NCBI GenBank assembly: GCA_016209665.1
Contig: JACQVT010000512.1
Span: 1 to 13,229 of the forward strand
Direction: 5' to 3'
DNA from: Planctomycetota bacterium
GTDB lineage: Bacteria > Planctomycetota > Phycisphaerae > UBA1845 > PWPN01
DNA: 13,229 bases
The notes under the pieces are model-generated. The model had not been told where the DNA came from. It ran no database searches and worked only from the letters and a program-made list of their open reading frames with translations. Shown here piece after piece: positions 7,265-13,229 of the stretch; position 1 is the stretch's first letter; each line of letters begins with the position of its first letter. Position numbers and translations under genes: made by a program.

Positions 7265-7999
7265 TTACCGGCGGCGCCTGAGCAGCGCCAGACCACCCAG
7301 TCCCAGCAGGGCCAGGGAGGCAGGTTCCGGCGTTATGACCAGGTTCTTGAAGTCCACGAAGTCAAAGCCGCCGCTCGCCCAGTCCGTGCCGTAAAAGCGA
7401 ATCCGGCTCACGTTCGTCACGTCGAAGACGCCGCCATCGGCACCGACGCCGGCGGCCACGCTCACCGTCACATGCGTCCAGGTGGGATACGGCGGGTTGC
7501 TCCAGGGGGGCTGGGTCGCGTAGACGATGCTGTAGTCCCGATGGCCCAGGTAGGTATTGCCGTCCGCGGCATACGTGTAGAGCCGCACAAAGACGGGTGC
7601 ATCGCCGTAAGGGTTCGTGTTCGTCTCGGGATCCTGGAAGTAGCGAGTATCAAACTCGACGGTGGCCCCGGCATTGCTCAGGTTCAGGCCCGCACCCGGC
7701 ACGGTGATCCCGGCCAGGTTGAGGTCGACATACTGGTACCACCAGGTCCCGGGAAGGGTGCGCAGGTTGTGCCGGGTGAAACCTTGCGGCTCGAGGACCC
7801 CATCTCCATAGATCGTCTGGGTGTCGGTTCCCGAGAACGACGGGACGTAGATGGCGTCTCCGCCGGGCGACTGGCTGTTGTACCCGTAGCCCAGGTTAAT
7901 CTGTTGGTTCATTGGGACGGACGCCAACACGCCCAGGGCCGGGCACACGGTCAGTCCTGCCATACCCCAGAGAGCCACAAACAGTAAAAGCCTCTTCAT
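7265..7999 (-). CDS. PEP-CTERM sorting domain-containing exported protein
   Basis: The product is 244 residues. Residues 1-26 are a clear Sec signal peptide (MKRLLLFVALWGMAG, then a likely cut after ALG or VLA). Residues 223-244 are a textbook PEP-CTERM tail: TPEP, a hydrophobic segment LASLGLGG-type, and a final RRRR. Such proteins are handled by exosortase (EpsH/XrtA-type), whose gene is not in this window, and go to the cell surface or extracellular matrix. The middle is a beta-rich, aromatic domain of unknown function, possibly jelly-roll carbohydrate-binding-like (YVDLNLAG, TVEFDTRYFQD, THVTVSVA, VSRIRFYGTD); that is a guess from strand pattern. The start is well supported by AAGGAGG seven bases upstream. 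A 17-bp palindrome lies 54 bp before the ATG and a hairpin follows the stop, so it appears monocistronic. Confidence 0.9.
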   Translation of the reverse strand: MKRLLLFVALWGMAGLTVCPALGVLASVPMNQQINLGYGYNSQSPGGDAIYVPSFSGTDTQTIYGDGVLEPQGFTRHNLRTLPGTWWYQYVDLNLAGITVPGAGLNLSNAGATVEFDTRYFQDPETNTNPYGDAPVFVRLYTYAADGNTYLGHRDYSIVYATQPPWSNPPYPTWTHVTVSVAAGVGADGGVFDVTNVSRIRFYGTDWASGGFDFVDFKNLVITPEPASLALLGLGGLALLRRRR

Positions 8000-8006
8000 G
8001 TCTTGT

Positions 8007-8013
8007 CCTCCTT
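8007..8013 (-). promoter_or_regulatory. Shine-Dalgarno of the PEP-CTERM gene
   Basis: AAGGAGG on the minus strand lies seven bases before the ATG at 7999. It is the best ribosome binding site in the window and fixes that start. Confidence 0.85.
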
Positions 8014-8052
8014 ATCAGAAGTGACCACCTGCTCCGTATCCCAAACGGACGA

Positions 8053-8069
8053 TAACGAACGGTTCGTTA
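8053..8069. promoter_or_regulatory. 17-bp palindrome, candidate operator of the PEP-CTERM gene
   Basis: TAACGAAC, one central base, then GTTCGTTA form a perfect 8+1+8 palindrome. It lies 54-70 bp upstream of the PEP-CTERM start, where a promoter would be expected. The size and symmetry suit a dimeric helix-turn-helix repressor (LacI- or TetR-type), but I could not place confident -35/-10 boxes around it. Confidence 0.4.
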
Positions 8070-8300
8070 ACGTTCCGGCTTCGTCACCTCGGCCGGCAGT
8101 CATGCCCTGCCCCGACAGACGTGTCCAGCCCACGTCCCAGATACCTCATAGTGTTTATTTACCAGAAGCGCGTGAAATCAAGTAGGTTTTTTGGGAAAAC
8201 CGACGCCAGACCGTCTTCACCGTCAATTCTTCGCCGATCGGGAGCCGAACCTGGCGGTGTGCCCCGCGAATCGGGGGGGGGGGCAGGGCCCAGAGAGGGG

Positions 8301-9083
8301 TCAAAAACCATCCTGTTCGGCACGGCTCATGACATCCCTCGGCGACAAGTAAGTATTCACACCCCGGCGGTCCGCGCCCCGGAGCAGGAAGAGGGGGTGG
8401 TCCTTGAACCATTTGCTCAACGGCCCTTCCCGGATCAGCCTGGTCTCGGGGGGCATGAATCGCATGGTGAAGCCGCAACGACGGTGGTTCGATGTGTTGG
8501 GGGCCGAACCGTGAATGAGGTAAGGAGCGTGGAAGGAGCACCCACCCCGCGGGATCAAGCAGTTGACCAGCCTGGATGCGTCCACGAGATGCGACGGCAC
8601 GCCGCGGTGGAGAACCTTGGATTCGGCGTGCTCTATCTCCACATGCTCGATCGGGCCGGCAGTGTGCGTACCGGGGATCACCTGCATGCACCCGTTGGCT
8701 TCCGTGGAGTCATCGATCGCCAACCACAGCGTGATCACCTCCATAGGCTCCAGCGGCCAGTAGATGGCGTCCTGATGCCAGGGCACGGCCAGACCATCGC
8801 CCTTGGCCTTGCAGATGATGTGACACGAGAACAGGACGATGTTCGGCCCGATGAATCTCTCGACCGCGTCGAGAGTTGCAGGTTTCGAACACAGATCGAG
8901 GAAATGGCGATCATGGCAGTGAGGTTTGTCCAGGTGCTCCGGGCGGACGCCCCTGGCCGTCTGCCGCTCGATGTAGCCGTTGATGTACTCGGTCATCTCC
9001 GACAGGTCGGCGGGCCCCAGCAGTTGCGGGACAATCGTGTAGCCTTCACGCTGGTACTGTCGGATATGCTGATCCGTAACCAT
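8301..9083 (-). CDS. PhyH family Fe(II)/2-oxoglutarate dioxygenase
   Basis: The product is 260 residues and resembles phytanoyl-CoA dioxygenase family proteins, which hydroxylate small molecules using Fe(II), O2 and 2-oxoglutarate in the cytoplasm. The double-stranded beta-helix metal site is intact: H103 and D105 in WHQDAIYW, and H191 in LIHGSAPNTSNHRR. R201 or R202 would bind 2-oxoglutarate. VIPGTH at 135-140 is another typical family segment. The open frame extends upstream to 9161, but ATG 9083 is chosen because GGAGGAG sits eight bases before it, MVTDQHIRQYQREGY is the usual family N-terminus, and a candidate promoter lies at 9164-9192. The substrate is not readable. The gene is divergent from the corrinoid methyltransferase operon, so shared control is possible. 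Confidence 0.9.
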   Translation of the reverse strand: MVTDQHIRQYQREGYTIVPQLLGPADLSEMTEYINGYIERQTARGVRPEHLDKPHCHDRHFLDLCSKPATLDAVERFIGPNIVLFSCHIICKAKGDGLAVPWHQDAIYWPLEPMEVITLWLAIDDSTEANGCMQVIPGTHTAGPIEHVEIEHAESKVLHRGVPSHLVDASRLVNCLIPRGGCSFHAPYLIHGSAPNTSNHRRCGFTMRFMPPETRLIREGPLSKWFKDHPLFLLRGADRRGVNTYLSPRDVMSRAEQDGF

Positions 9084-9091
9084 GCCAGGAT

Positions 9092-9098
9092 CTCCTCC
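9092..9098 (-). promoter_or_regulatory. Shine-Dalgarno that sets the PhyH start
   Basis: GGAGGAG on the minus strand, eight bases before the ATG at 9083. It favours this start over the ATG at 9161, which has no such site. Confidence 0.75.
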
Positions 9099-9163
9099 CC
9101 ATCGAAGGCGTCGGGAGAAAGAATGCGTTTTCGCTTGAACGGCGCGGGGCGCCCGGTGCATCC

Positions 9164-9192
9164 ACTATAGGCCGCGGTTTTTCCTCGGCCAA
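9164..9192 (-). promoter_or_regulatory. Candidate promoter of the PhyH gene
   Basis: On the minus strand TTGGCC (9187-9192) and TATAGT (9164-9169) are 17 bases apart, matching the -35 and -10 consensus at 4/6 and 5/6. The predicted start of transcription near 9157 lies inside the longer open frame and so supports translation from 9083. Confidence 0.45.
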
Positions 9193-9223
9193 CGCGGTTC
9201 CGCATCAGGCCGGCTGGACCCTG

Positions 9224-9251
9224 TTGCCTGTCGTAAGGAACGAGCTAGAAT
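9224..9251 (+). promoter_or_regulatory. Candidate promoter of the corrinoid methyltransferase operon
   Basis: TTGCCT (9224-9229) and TAGAAT (9246-9251) are 16 bases apart, matching consensus at 4/6 and 5/6. It would give a leader of about 54 bases before the ATG at 9312. It is back-to-back with the PhyH promoter. I saw no cobalamin riboswitch in the leader. Confidence 0.42.
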
Positions 9252-9311
9252 CATCAACCGCAGTCACGGGATCACCCTCCGGTGGGCCCAGCCGGCTTCC
9301 GGGAGCTACCC

Positions 9312-9944
9312 ATGTCCGTAGTCGAGGTCCTTTCGCAGGCGGTGTTGACCGGCGACGACGAGCAAATGCCGGACTTGATCAGCCAGGCCCTGGACGAGGG
9401 GCTGCCCGCAAGACGCATCCTGAACGAAGGCCTGCTGGCCGGCATGGCCGAGGTCGGTCGGCGGTTCCGTGAAAACGAATTCTTCATTCCCGAAGTCCTC
9501 GTGGCGGCCGGTGCGATGAAGGCGGGCCTGCAACTGTTGCGGCCGCACCTGGCGCGGCAGGGGGTCCAGGCGGCGGCGACCGCCGTGATCGGCACCGTCA
9601 AGGGCGATCTGCACGACATCGGCAAGAACCTCGTCGCCATGATGCTGGAGGGCGCCGGCTTTGAGGTCGTGGATCTGGGCGTGGATGTCTCCGCGGAGCA
9701 GTTCGTGGAGGCTTGCCGCACTCACCCGGTTGATCTGGTGGCCCTGAGCGCGTTGCTGACGACGACCATGCCCGAGATGATCGGCGTGGTCCGCCTCATT
9801 CGCCAAGAGCTGAAGCCTTCGCCGCGGGTCATCATCGGCGGATCGCCCGTGACCCAGCAATTCACGGACGAGATCGGCGCCGACGGGTACGCCCGCGATG
9901 CCGCCACGGGTGCGGAGGTGGCAAGGCAATTGTGCATGGGCTGA
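9312..9944 (+). CDS. Corrinoid (B12-binding) methyltransferase carrier protein
   Basis: The product is 210 residues, the usual size for MtaC/MtbC/MttC-type corrinoid proteins. Residues 1-85 are the helical cap domain (LNEGLLAGMAEVGRRF, then ENEFFIPEVL). Residues 90-210 are the Rossmann-like B12-binding domain, with DLHDIG at 99-104 (H101 is the lower cobalt ligand), SALLTTT at 146-152 and IIGGSPV at 174-180. It carries a methyl group on cobalt between a substrate-specific methyltransferase and a second methyltransferase that passes it to tetrahydrofolate or another acceptor. ATG 9312 is preferred over an in-frame ATG at 9282 because GGGAG ends six bases upstream and the family N-terminus starts here. 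Two URO-D family genes follow with gaps of about 50 bp. A reductive activase (RamA-like) is not in the window. Confidence 0.92.
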   Translation: MSVVEVLSQAVLTGDDEQMPDLISQALDEGLPARRILNEGLLAGMAEVGRRFRENEFFIPEVLVAAGAMKAGLQLLRPHLARQGVQAAATAVIGTVKGDLHDIGKNLVAMMLEGAGFEVVDLGVDVSAEQFVEACRTHPVDLVALSALLTTTMPEMIGVVRLIRQELKPSPRVIIGGSPVTQQFTDEIGADGYARDAATGAEVARQLCMG

Positions 9945-9995
9945 CGCGACGGCGCCGCGGGAAGACGGGAACAGCGCATGCCGAGGGCAGCTTCC

Positions 9996-11114
9996 ATGAC
10001 CGGAAAGGAACGAGTGGCGAGGACGCTGACCCACCGGCAGCCCGATCGTGTGCCCATCTATGACAAGTTCTGGTTCGAGGCGGAGCGGGACTTCCGCGAG
10101 CGGCTGGGGGTGCCGCTCCTCGAGCGCCACACGCGGTTCGATTGTGACACAGCGCCGTGCGCCCAACCGCAAACGATCTGGGAACTCTTCGACATGGACA
10201 TGGTCGAGGTAGCCTGGCCGGACTTCCGGCTGCGGTTCAGCCCGCCCGAAGTCATCGAGGAGACCGACGAGTGGTTGCTCCAGCGAGATGGCAACCAGGC
10301 CGTGCTCAGGTGGTGGAAGCACAAGATGGGCACACCCGAGCATGTGGCCTTCGGCATCGACAGCCCCGAGAAGTGGGCGGCGGTCAAGCACCTCATGACC
10401 GCCTCGCGGGAGCGGGTCCGGTGGGACGAGTTCTGGCCCCTGTACAGGCGGGCCCGGGCCGCCGGCCGTTACGTCTGCTTCGCCACCGTGGAGCCCATCG
10501 AGATGATCAAGGATGTGCTTGGCCACGAGATCATGCTCCGCTCGATGATCAAGCGGCCGGAGTGGATCCACGACATCTTCAACACGTACATCACGGTGGC
10601 CATTGAGATGCTGGAGCTGGTCGAAGCCGAGGGCATGGTCTGCGACGGCGCCTTCGTGTACGGCGACATCGCTTACAATACCGGGCCGTTCATGAGCCCG
10701 CGGCACTACCGCGAGTTCGTCCAGCCCTACCACCGGCGGCTGTTCGACGAGTTCCACCAACGCGGCATGCCGGTGCTGCTGCACTCGGATGGCGACATCC
10801 GACTGCTGCTCGACGACCTGATCGACGCCGGCGTGGACTTCATCAACCCGCTGGAGGCCAAGGCCGGCATGGATGTCCGCGAGCTGGCCCCCAAGTACGG
10901 CAACCAGCTCGGGTATTGTGGCAACATCGACGCCCGGGTGCTGGCGACGAATGATCTGGAGCGGATCCGCGAGGAACTCCGATCCAAGTTGACAGCGGTG
11001 ATGGCCGGCCATAACTACATCTATCATTCGGATCACTCGGTACCGCCAAGCGTGACCCTGGAGACCTACCAGGCTGTCCTGGCCGAGGTGAGACAGGCCG
11101 GAAGGTACGACTGA
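9996..11114 (+). CDS. URO-D family corrinoid methyltransferase-like protein 1 (HxD type)
   Basis: The product is 372 residues and starts MTGKERVARTL, then QPDRVPI, the normal opening of uroporphyrinogen decarboxylase-fold (COG0407, MtaA/CmuA-like) proteins. An in-frame ATG at 9978 would add six residues; 9996 is chosen because GAGGG lies eight bases before it. Family members next to corrinoid proteins transfer methyl groups between cobalamin and an acceptor or substrate; true heme-pathway decarboxylation is unlikely here. The motif YGDIAY (D224) followed by FMSPRHYREFVQPYH matches its two neighbours. At the usual zinc-binding HxC site it has LLHSDGD (H263, D265), with C308 in YCGNID as the later cysteine. 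The Asp substitution suggests a different metal site or a non-thiol acceptor. It sits 51 bp after the corrinoid gene, probably in one operon. Confidence 0.85.
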   Translation: MTGKERVARTLTHRQPDRVPIYDKFWFEAERDFRERLGVPLLERHTRFDCDTAPCAQPQTIWELFDMDMVEVAWPDFRLRFSPPEVIEETDEWLLQRDGNQAVLRWWKHKMGTPEHVAFGIDSPEKWAAVKHLMTASRERVRWDEFWPLYRRARAAGRYVCFATVEPIEMIKDVLGHEIMLRSMIKRPEWIHDIFNTYITVAIEMLELVEAEGMVCDGAFVYGDIAYNTGPFMSPRHYREFVQPYHRRLFDEFHQRGMPVLLHSDGDIRLLLDDLIDAGVDFINPLEAKAGMDVRELAPKYGNQLGYCGNIDARVLATNDLERIREELRSKLTAVMAGHNYIYHSDHSVPPSVTLETYQAVLAEVRQAGRYD

Positions 11115-11145
11115 CGGTATGGGGATTCCGCCCGTGTAAGCTCCG

Positions 11146-11152
11146 AAGGAGA
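11146..11152 (+). promoter_or_regulatory. Shine-Dalgarno supporting a GTG start
   Basis: AAGGAGA lies eight bases before GTG 11161 and supports that non-ATG start for the second URO-D family gene. Confidence 0.75.
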
Positions 11153-11160
11153 GCCCTCTG

Positions 11161-12222
11161 GTGACTAGACGGGAGATCGTGGAACGTGCGATCACTTTCA
11201 AGAATCCGCCCCGGATTCCCATGAAGTTTGATGTCGTTGGTGTCAATGACTGCTACGACGTGTGGACCCGCGACCCGACGGGCTGGACCTGGGAGTTTGA
11301 GGGCCAGGCGATCGACGAGTGGGGATGCGTCTGGCAACGAACCGGGGTACGCAACACCGGTCAGGTGGTCGGGCATCCCCTCCGGGACGTCGAATGCCTG
11401 AAGAATTACCGCTGGCCGGACCCCGACGCCCCCGCCCGATACCGTGACCTGGCCGGACAGCTTGCGGGGGCCACGGACCGGTTCGTGATGTTCTGTTTTG
11501 GCCATGGCATCTTCGAGCGTCTGCACATGCTGTGCGGCATGACCGAGACCATGCTCGGTTTCTACGATCATCCCGAACAGATTCACCAGATCATCGAGTG
11601 TATTCTCGACCATCACCTGCGAGTGTTTCGCCGCTGCGCGCAGATCGCCGACGGCCGGATGCACGCGGCGGCCATGGCGGATGACTGGGGCATGCAGGAC
11701 AAGGCGTTCATCAGCGTCTCGCTTTTCCGTGAGTTCTTCAGGCCGCGCTACCAGCGATGGTTTGACGAAATCAAGGCCGCCGGGATGCACCCCTGGATGC
11801 ATTCCTGCGGGCGTATCAACGAGATCCTCGAGGAGCTGATCGATTGCGGCCTGGAGGTCGTCAACTGTCAGCAGCCCAACGTGGTGGGCATCGAGGAGAT
11901 AAGCCGACGCTACCGCGGCCGAATCTGCTTCGAGACCATCGTGGATACCCAGTCGACGCTCGTCAGGGGCACATTCGACGAGATCCGCGTCGAGGCCAGA
12001 CGCCTGGTCGAGGCCTGGAGCACGCCGGAGGGCGGCTTCATCGCCAGCGACTACAACGACGCCGAAGCCATCGGCTCCACGGCCGAGCGGCGACGAATCA
12101 TGTTCGAAGCCTTCGCCGAAACCGGCAAGTATCCCGGCTACGCCGACATCCTTGCCCGAACCGTTGACGCTCCCGCCGGGCACTCATATAGCCGGCAGGC
12201 GATCGAGGAACCGTCGGACTGA
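11161..12222 (+). CDS. URO-D family corrinoid methyltransferase-like protein 2 (HxC type)
   Basis: The product is 353 residues with a GTG start backed by AAGGAGA. It has the family opening MTRREIVERAITFKNPPRIP, although the usual PDRVP Asp is replaced (PPRIP). D175 in MADDWGMQ and the following FISVSLFREFFRPRYQRW align with the paralogues. The metal site keeps the MtaA-type HxC: MHSCGRI with H214 and C216. C256 (ICFE) lies where the third zinc ligand is expected. It therefore looks like the member best able to bind zinc and activate a thiol or similar acceptor; whether it acts as the second methyltransferase or as the substrate enzyme cannot be settled. It lies 46 bp downstream of the first URO-D gene, and a small hairpin just after its stop suggests the operon ends here. 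Confidence 0.85.
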   Translation: MTRREIVERAITFKNPPRIPMKFDVVGVNDCYDVWTRDPTGWTWEFEGQAIDEWGCVWQRTGVRNTGQVVGHPLRDVECLKNYRWPDPDAPARYRDLAGQLAGATDRFVMFCFGHGIFERLHMLCGMTETMLGFYDHPEQIHQIIECILDHHLRVFRRCAQIADGRMHAAAMADDWGMQDKAFISVSLFREFFRPRYQRWFDEIKAAGMHPWMHSCGRINEILEELIDCGLEVVNCQQPNVVGIEEISRRYRGRICFETIVDTQSTLVRGTFDEIRVEARRLVEAWSTPEGGFIASDYNDAEAIGSTAERRRIMFEAFAETGKYPGYADILARTVDAPAGHSYSRQAIEEPSD

Positions 12223-12223
12223 T

Positions 12224-12244
12224 CCGGCGTGACGCGGACGCCGG
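12224..12244 (+). terminator. Candidate hairpin terminator of the corrinoid operon
   Basis: CCGGCGT and ACGCCGG form a perfect 7-bp stem with a 7-base loop, starting two bases after the stop of the second URO-D gene. No T-tract follows. It would separate the first three genes from the third URO-D gene. Confidence 0.4.
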
Positions 12245-12445
12245 CGGCGGTCGATAAGCCGAAAGTGATCGAACTCGGCCGGTCGTGAGCCGGTAAACCC
12301 GCGATCCGCGGTACGGATTATGATGTTGAACGTACGGCCTTGAAGGCGAACGGTAGCGTCCCCGGCCCGCCGCGACGGGGCGGCGGAGTTCCAGCGGGAA
12401 AACTCGGTCCGGCGTGCGGACCACTCTCCGAGTGTTGACGTGATC
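12245..12445. other. Intergenic region before the third URO-D gene
   Basis: About 200 bp without a gene. TATGAT at 12319-12324 could be a -10 box for the third URO-D gene, but I find no matching -35, so a promoter here is only weakly suggested. No riboswitch-like structure was recognised. Confidence 0.3.
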
Positions 12446-13229
12446 ATGAGCGACGACCCCAGGCTCGGACGACAGCGCATCCTGGCCGCATTGGATCGTG
12501 GCCGGCCCGACCGGCTGCCGATGCTGGAGCTGACGTACTGGCCGGAGACGCTGGAGCGCTGGTACCAGGAAGGATTCCCGACGGGCGCCGACCCGGTGGA
12601 CTACTTTGGCCTTGACCGCGTTGCCTGCATCAACGACCTCTTCGATCCCTCGTTTGACCTCTCGGAGCGCGTCCTGGAGGAGACCGATGAGTACCGGGTT
12701 ACCGTCGACCGCTACGGCAAGACCCTCAAGAGCTGGCGGCATTCCTACCATCCGCCGGCCATGCTCGCCCCTGCTCTGCGGACGTGGGACGAATGGAATC
12801 GCGTCAAGCCGGCGTTGACGTCGGGGGCGGACAAGTTCAACAACCCGGCCGCCGAGGCGGACTACCGGGCGGCCCGCGCCGCCGGCCACTGTACGATCAT
12901 CACGCCGGCCGAACCCATGTGGTTCGTGATCCACCTGACCATGGGTTTCGAAGATGGACTCATGGCGATCGCATCGCAGCCCGATCTCGTAGCCGACATG
13001 GTGACGACGTACGCCGACTACGTGCTGGCGATGCTCGAGCTGACCCTGAAGCGAGGCTACGAATTCGATGCCCTCTGGTTCTGGAGCGACTTGTGCTACC
13101 GACGCGGATTGCTCTTCTCGCCCGCTGACGCCCGCCGATACGTGCTGCCGCATTGGAAGCGTTTCGGCGAATTCTGCCACGACCATGGCCTGCGCTTCAT
13201 GTTCCATTGCGACGGCAACGTCGGCCAGC
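12446..13229 (+). CDS. URO-D family corrinoid methyltransferase-like protein 3 (HxD type, 3' partial)
   Basis: The frame runs from ATG 12446 to the window end without a stop, giving the first 261 residues of a protein expected to be about 350 long. It opens with RLGRQRILAALDRGRPDRLP, the URO-D family start. SDLCY (D215) followed by LLFSPADARRYVLPHWKRF aligns with the same region of the other two proteins. The metal-site motif is FHCDGNVG (H254, D256), the HxD form shared with protein 1 and unlike the HxC of protein 2. The later part of the active site lies outside the window. No good Shine-Dalgarno precedes the ATG; an in-frame GTG at 12440 is an alternative. A 223-bp gap from the second URO-D gene suggests a separate transcript, though function in the same methyl-transfer module is likely. 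Confidence 0.83.
   Translation, partial: MSDDPRLGRQRILAALDRGRPDRLPMLELTYWPETLERWYQEGFPTGADPVDYFGLDRVACINDLFDPSFDLSERVLEETDEYRVTVDRYGKTLKSWRHSYHPPAMLAPALRTWDEWNRVKPALTSGADKFNNPAAEADYRAARAAGHCTIITPAEPMWFVIHLTMGFEDGLMAIASQPDLVADMVTTYADYVLAMLELTLKRGYEFDALWFWSDLCYRRGLLFSPADARRYVLPHWKRFGEFCHDHGLRFMFHCDGNVGQ

Larger units (their letters stand above)
8000..8300. other. Intergenic region between PEP-CTERM and PhyH genes
   Basis: No convincing gene is present; the short open frames here lack family features. The right part is the 3' flank of the PhyH gene and the left part is the 5' flank of the PEP-CTERM gene. It holds the Shine-Dalgarno and palindrome listed separately. A small AT-rich hairpin (GGTTTT at 8185-8190 and AAAACC at 8196-8201, 5-base loop) could help terminate PhyH transcription. 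A run of eleven G lies at 8273-8283, 18 bp beyond the PhyH stop. Confidence 0.6.

Noticed and set aside
7062..7370. A 15-bp direct repeat (7062-7076 and 7356-7370)
   Set aside because: Similarity stops at the ends of the 15 bases; one copy is coding sequence of the PEP-CTERM gene and the other overlaps a -35-like box. No mobile-element or attachment-site features accompany it.
9084..9161. Upstream extension of the PhyH gene to the ATG at 9161
   Set aside because: The extra residues are Arg-rich and unlike the family, there is no ribosome binding site, and a candidate promoter would start transcription inside this stretch.
8003..9170. Plus-strand open frames over the intergenic region and the PhyH gene
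   Set aside because: The minus-strand PhyH has an intact HxD...H metal site and a good ribosome binding site; the plus frames have no recognisable features.
9252..9311. Possible cobalamin riboswitch before the corrinoid gene
   Set aside because: I found no B12-box-like segment, and the leader from the candidate promoter is only about 54 bases, far too short for the usual cobalamin aptamer.
9306..11246. Minus-strand open frame of 646 codons opposite the corrinoid and first URO-D genes
   Set aside because: It is the antisense shadow of two well-supported genes; the product is His/Val/Gly/Arg-rich with no domain motif, as expected from high-GC codon bias.
9996..12222. Heme-pathway uroporphyrinogen decarboxylase (HemE)
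   Set aside because: The proteins are divergent paralogues beside a corrinoid carrier, with MtaA-like metal-site positions, and no other heme genes are nearby.
10843..13207. Long minus-strand open frames opposite the second and third URO-D genes
   Set aside because: The plus strand carries clear family motifs throughout. The minus-strand products are low-complexity Arg/His/Val sequences without motifs.

Overview
The window is high-GC bacterial DNA with marks typical of a Planctomycetota bacterium, probably Phycisphaerae-like; this is inferred, since there is no rRNA or other marker gene. The marks are secreted proteins ending in dockerin-like tandem calcium loops with extra cysteines, a prepilin-like protein with the H-X9-DG motif, a PEP-CTERM protein, a PhyH dioxygenase and several uroporphyrinogen-decarboxylase (URO-D) fold methyltransferase-like proteins. 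There are no rRNA, tRNA, CRISPR or insertion-sequence signals.

Layout. (1) 2-4881, + strand, surface and secretion block: the 3' part of a propeller protein, a CARDB/HExxH metallopeptidase, an H-X9-DG pseudopilin-like protein and a small membrane-anchored zinc-ribbon protein. The two large secreted proteins share the same four-cysteine dockerin-like C-terminus. (2) 4860-6995, - strand: an (alpha/alpha)6 glycoside hydrolase of the GH63/MGH1-like type, whose 3' end overlaps the zinc-ribbon gene by 22 bp. (3) 7265-7999, - strand: a PEP-CTERM exported protein with a strong Shine-Dalgarno and a palindrome upstream, followed by a perfect 17-bp hairpin. (4) 8301-9083, - strand: a PhyH-type Fe(II)/2-oxoglutarate dioxygenase. 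(5) 9312-13229, + strand, read divergently from PhyH: a corrinoid protein and two URO-D family proteins in one apparent operon, then a third URO-D protein cut off by the window end.

How the parts may work together. The corrinoid protein carries the DxHxxG cobalamin motif, and its neighbours are URO-D fold proteins like those that move methyl groups on or off corrinoids, so block 5 is most simply a corrinoid-dependent demethylation or methyl-transfer module. No MttB- or MtaB-type substrate methyltransferase is seen, so one or more of the three divergent URO-D proteins may fill that role. They differ at the metal site: HxC in the second, HxD in the first and third. With a glycosidase and a PhyH oxygenase next door, methylated sugars or other methylated small molecules are reasonable but unproven substrates. 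This module is the best candidate in the window for something undescribed.
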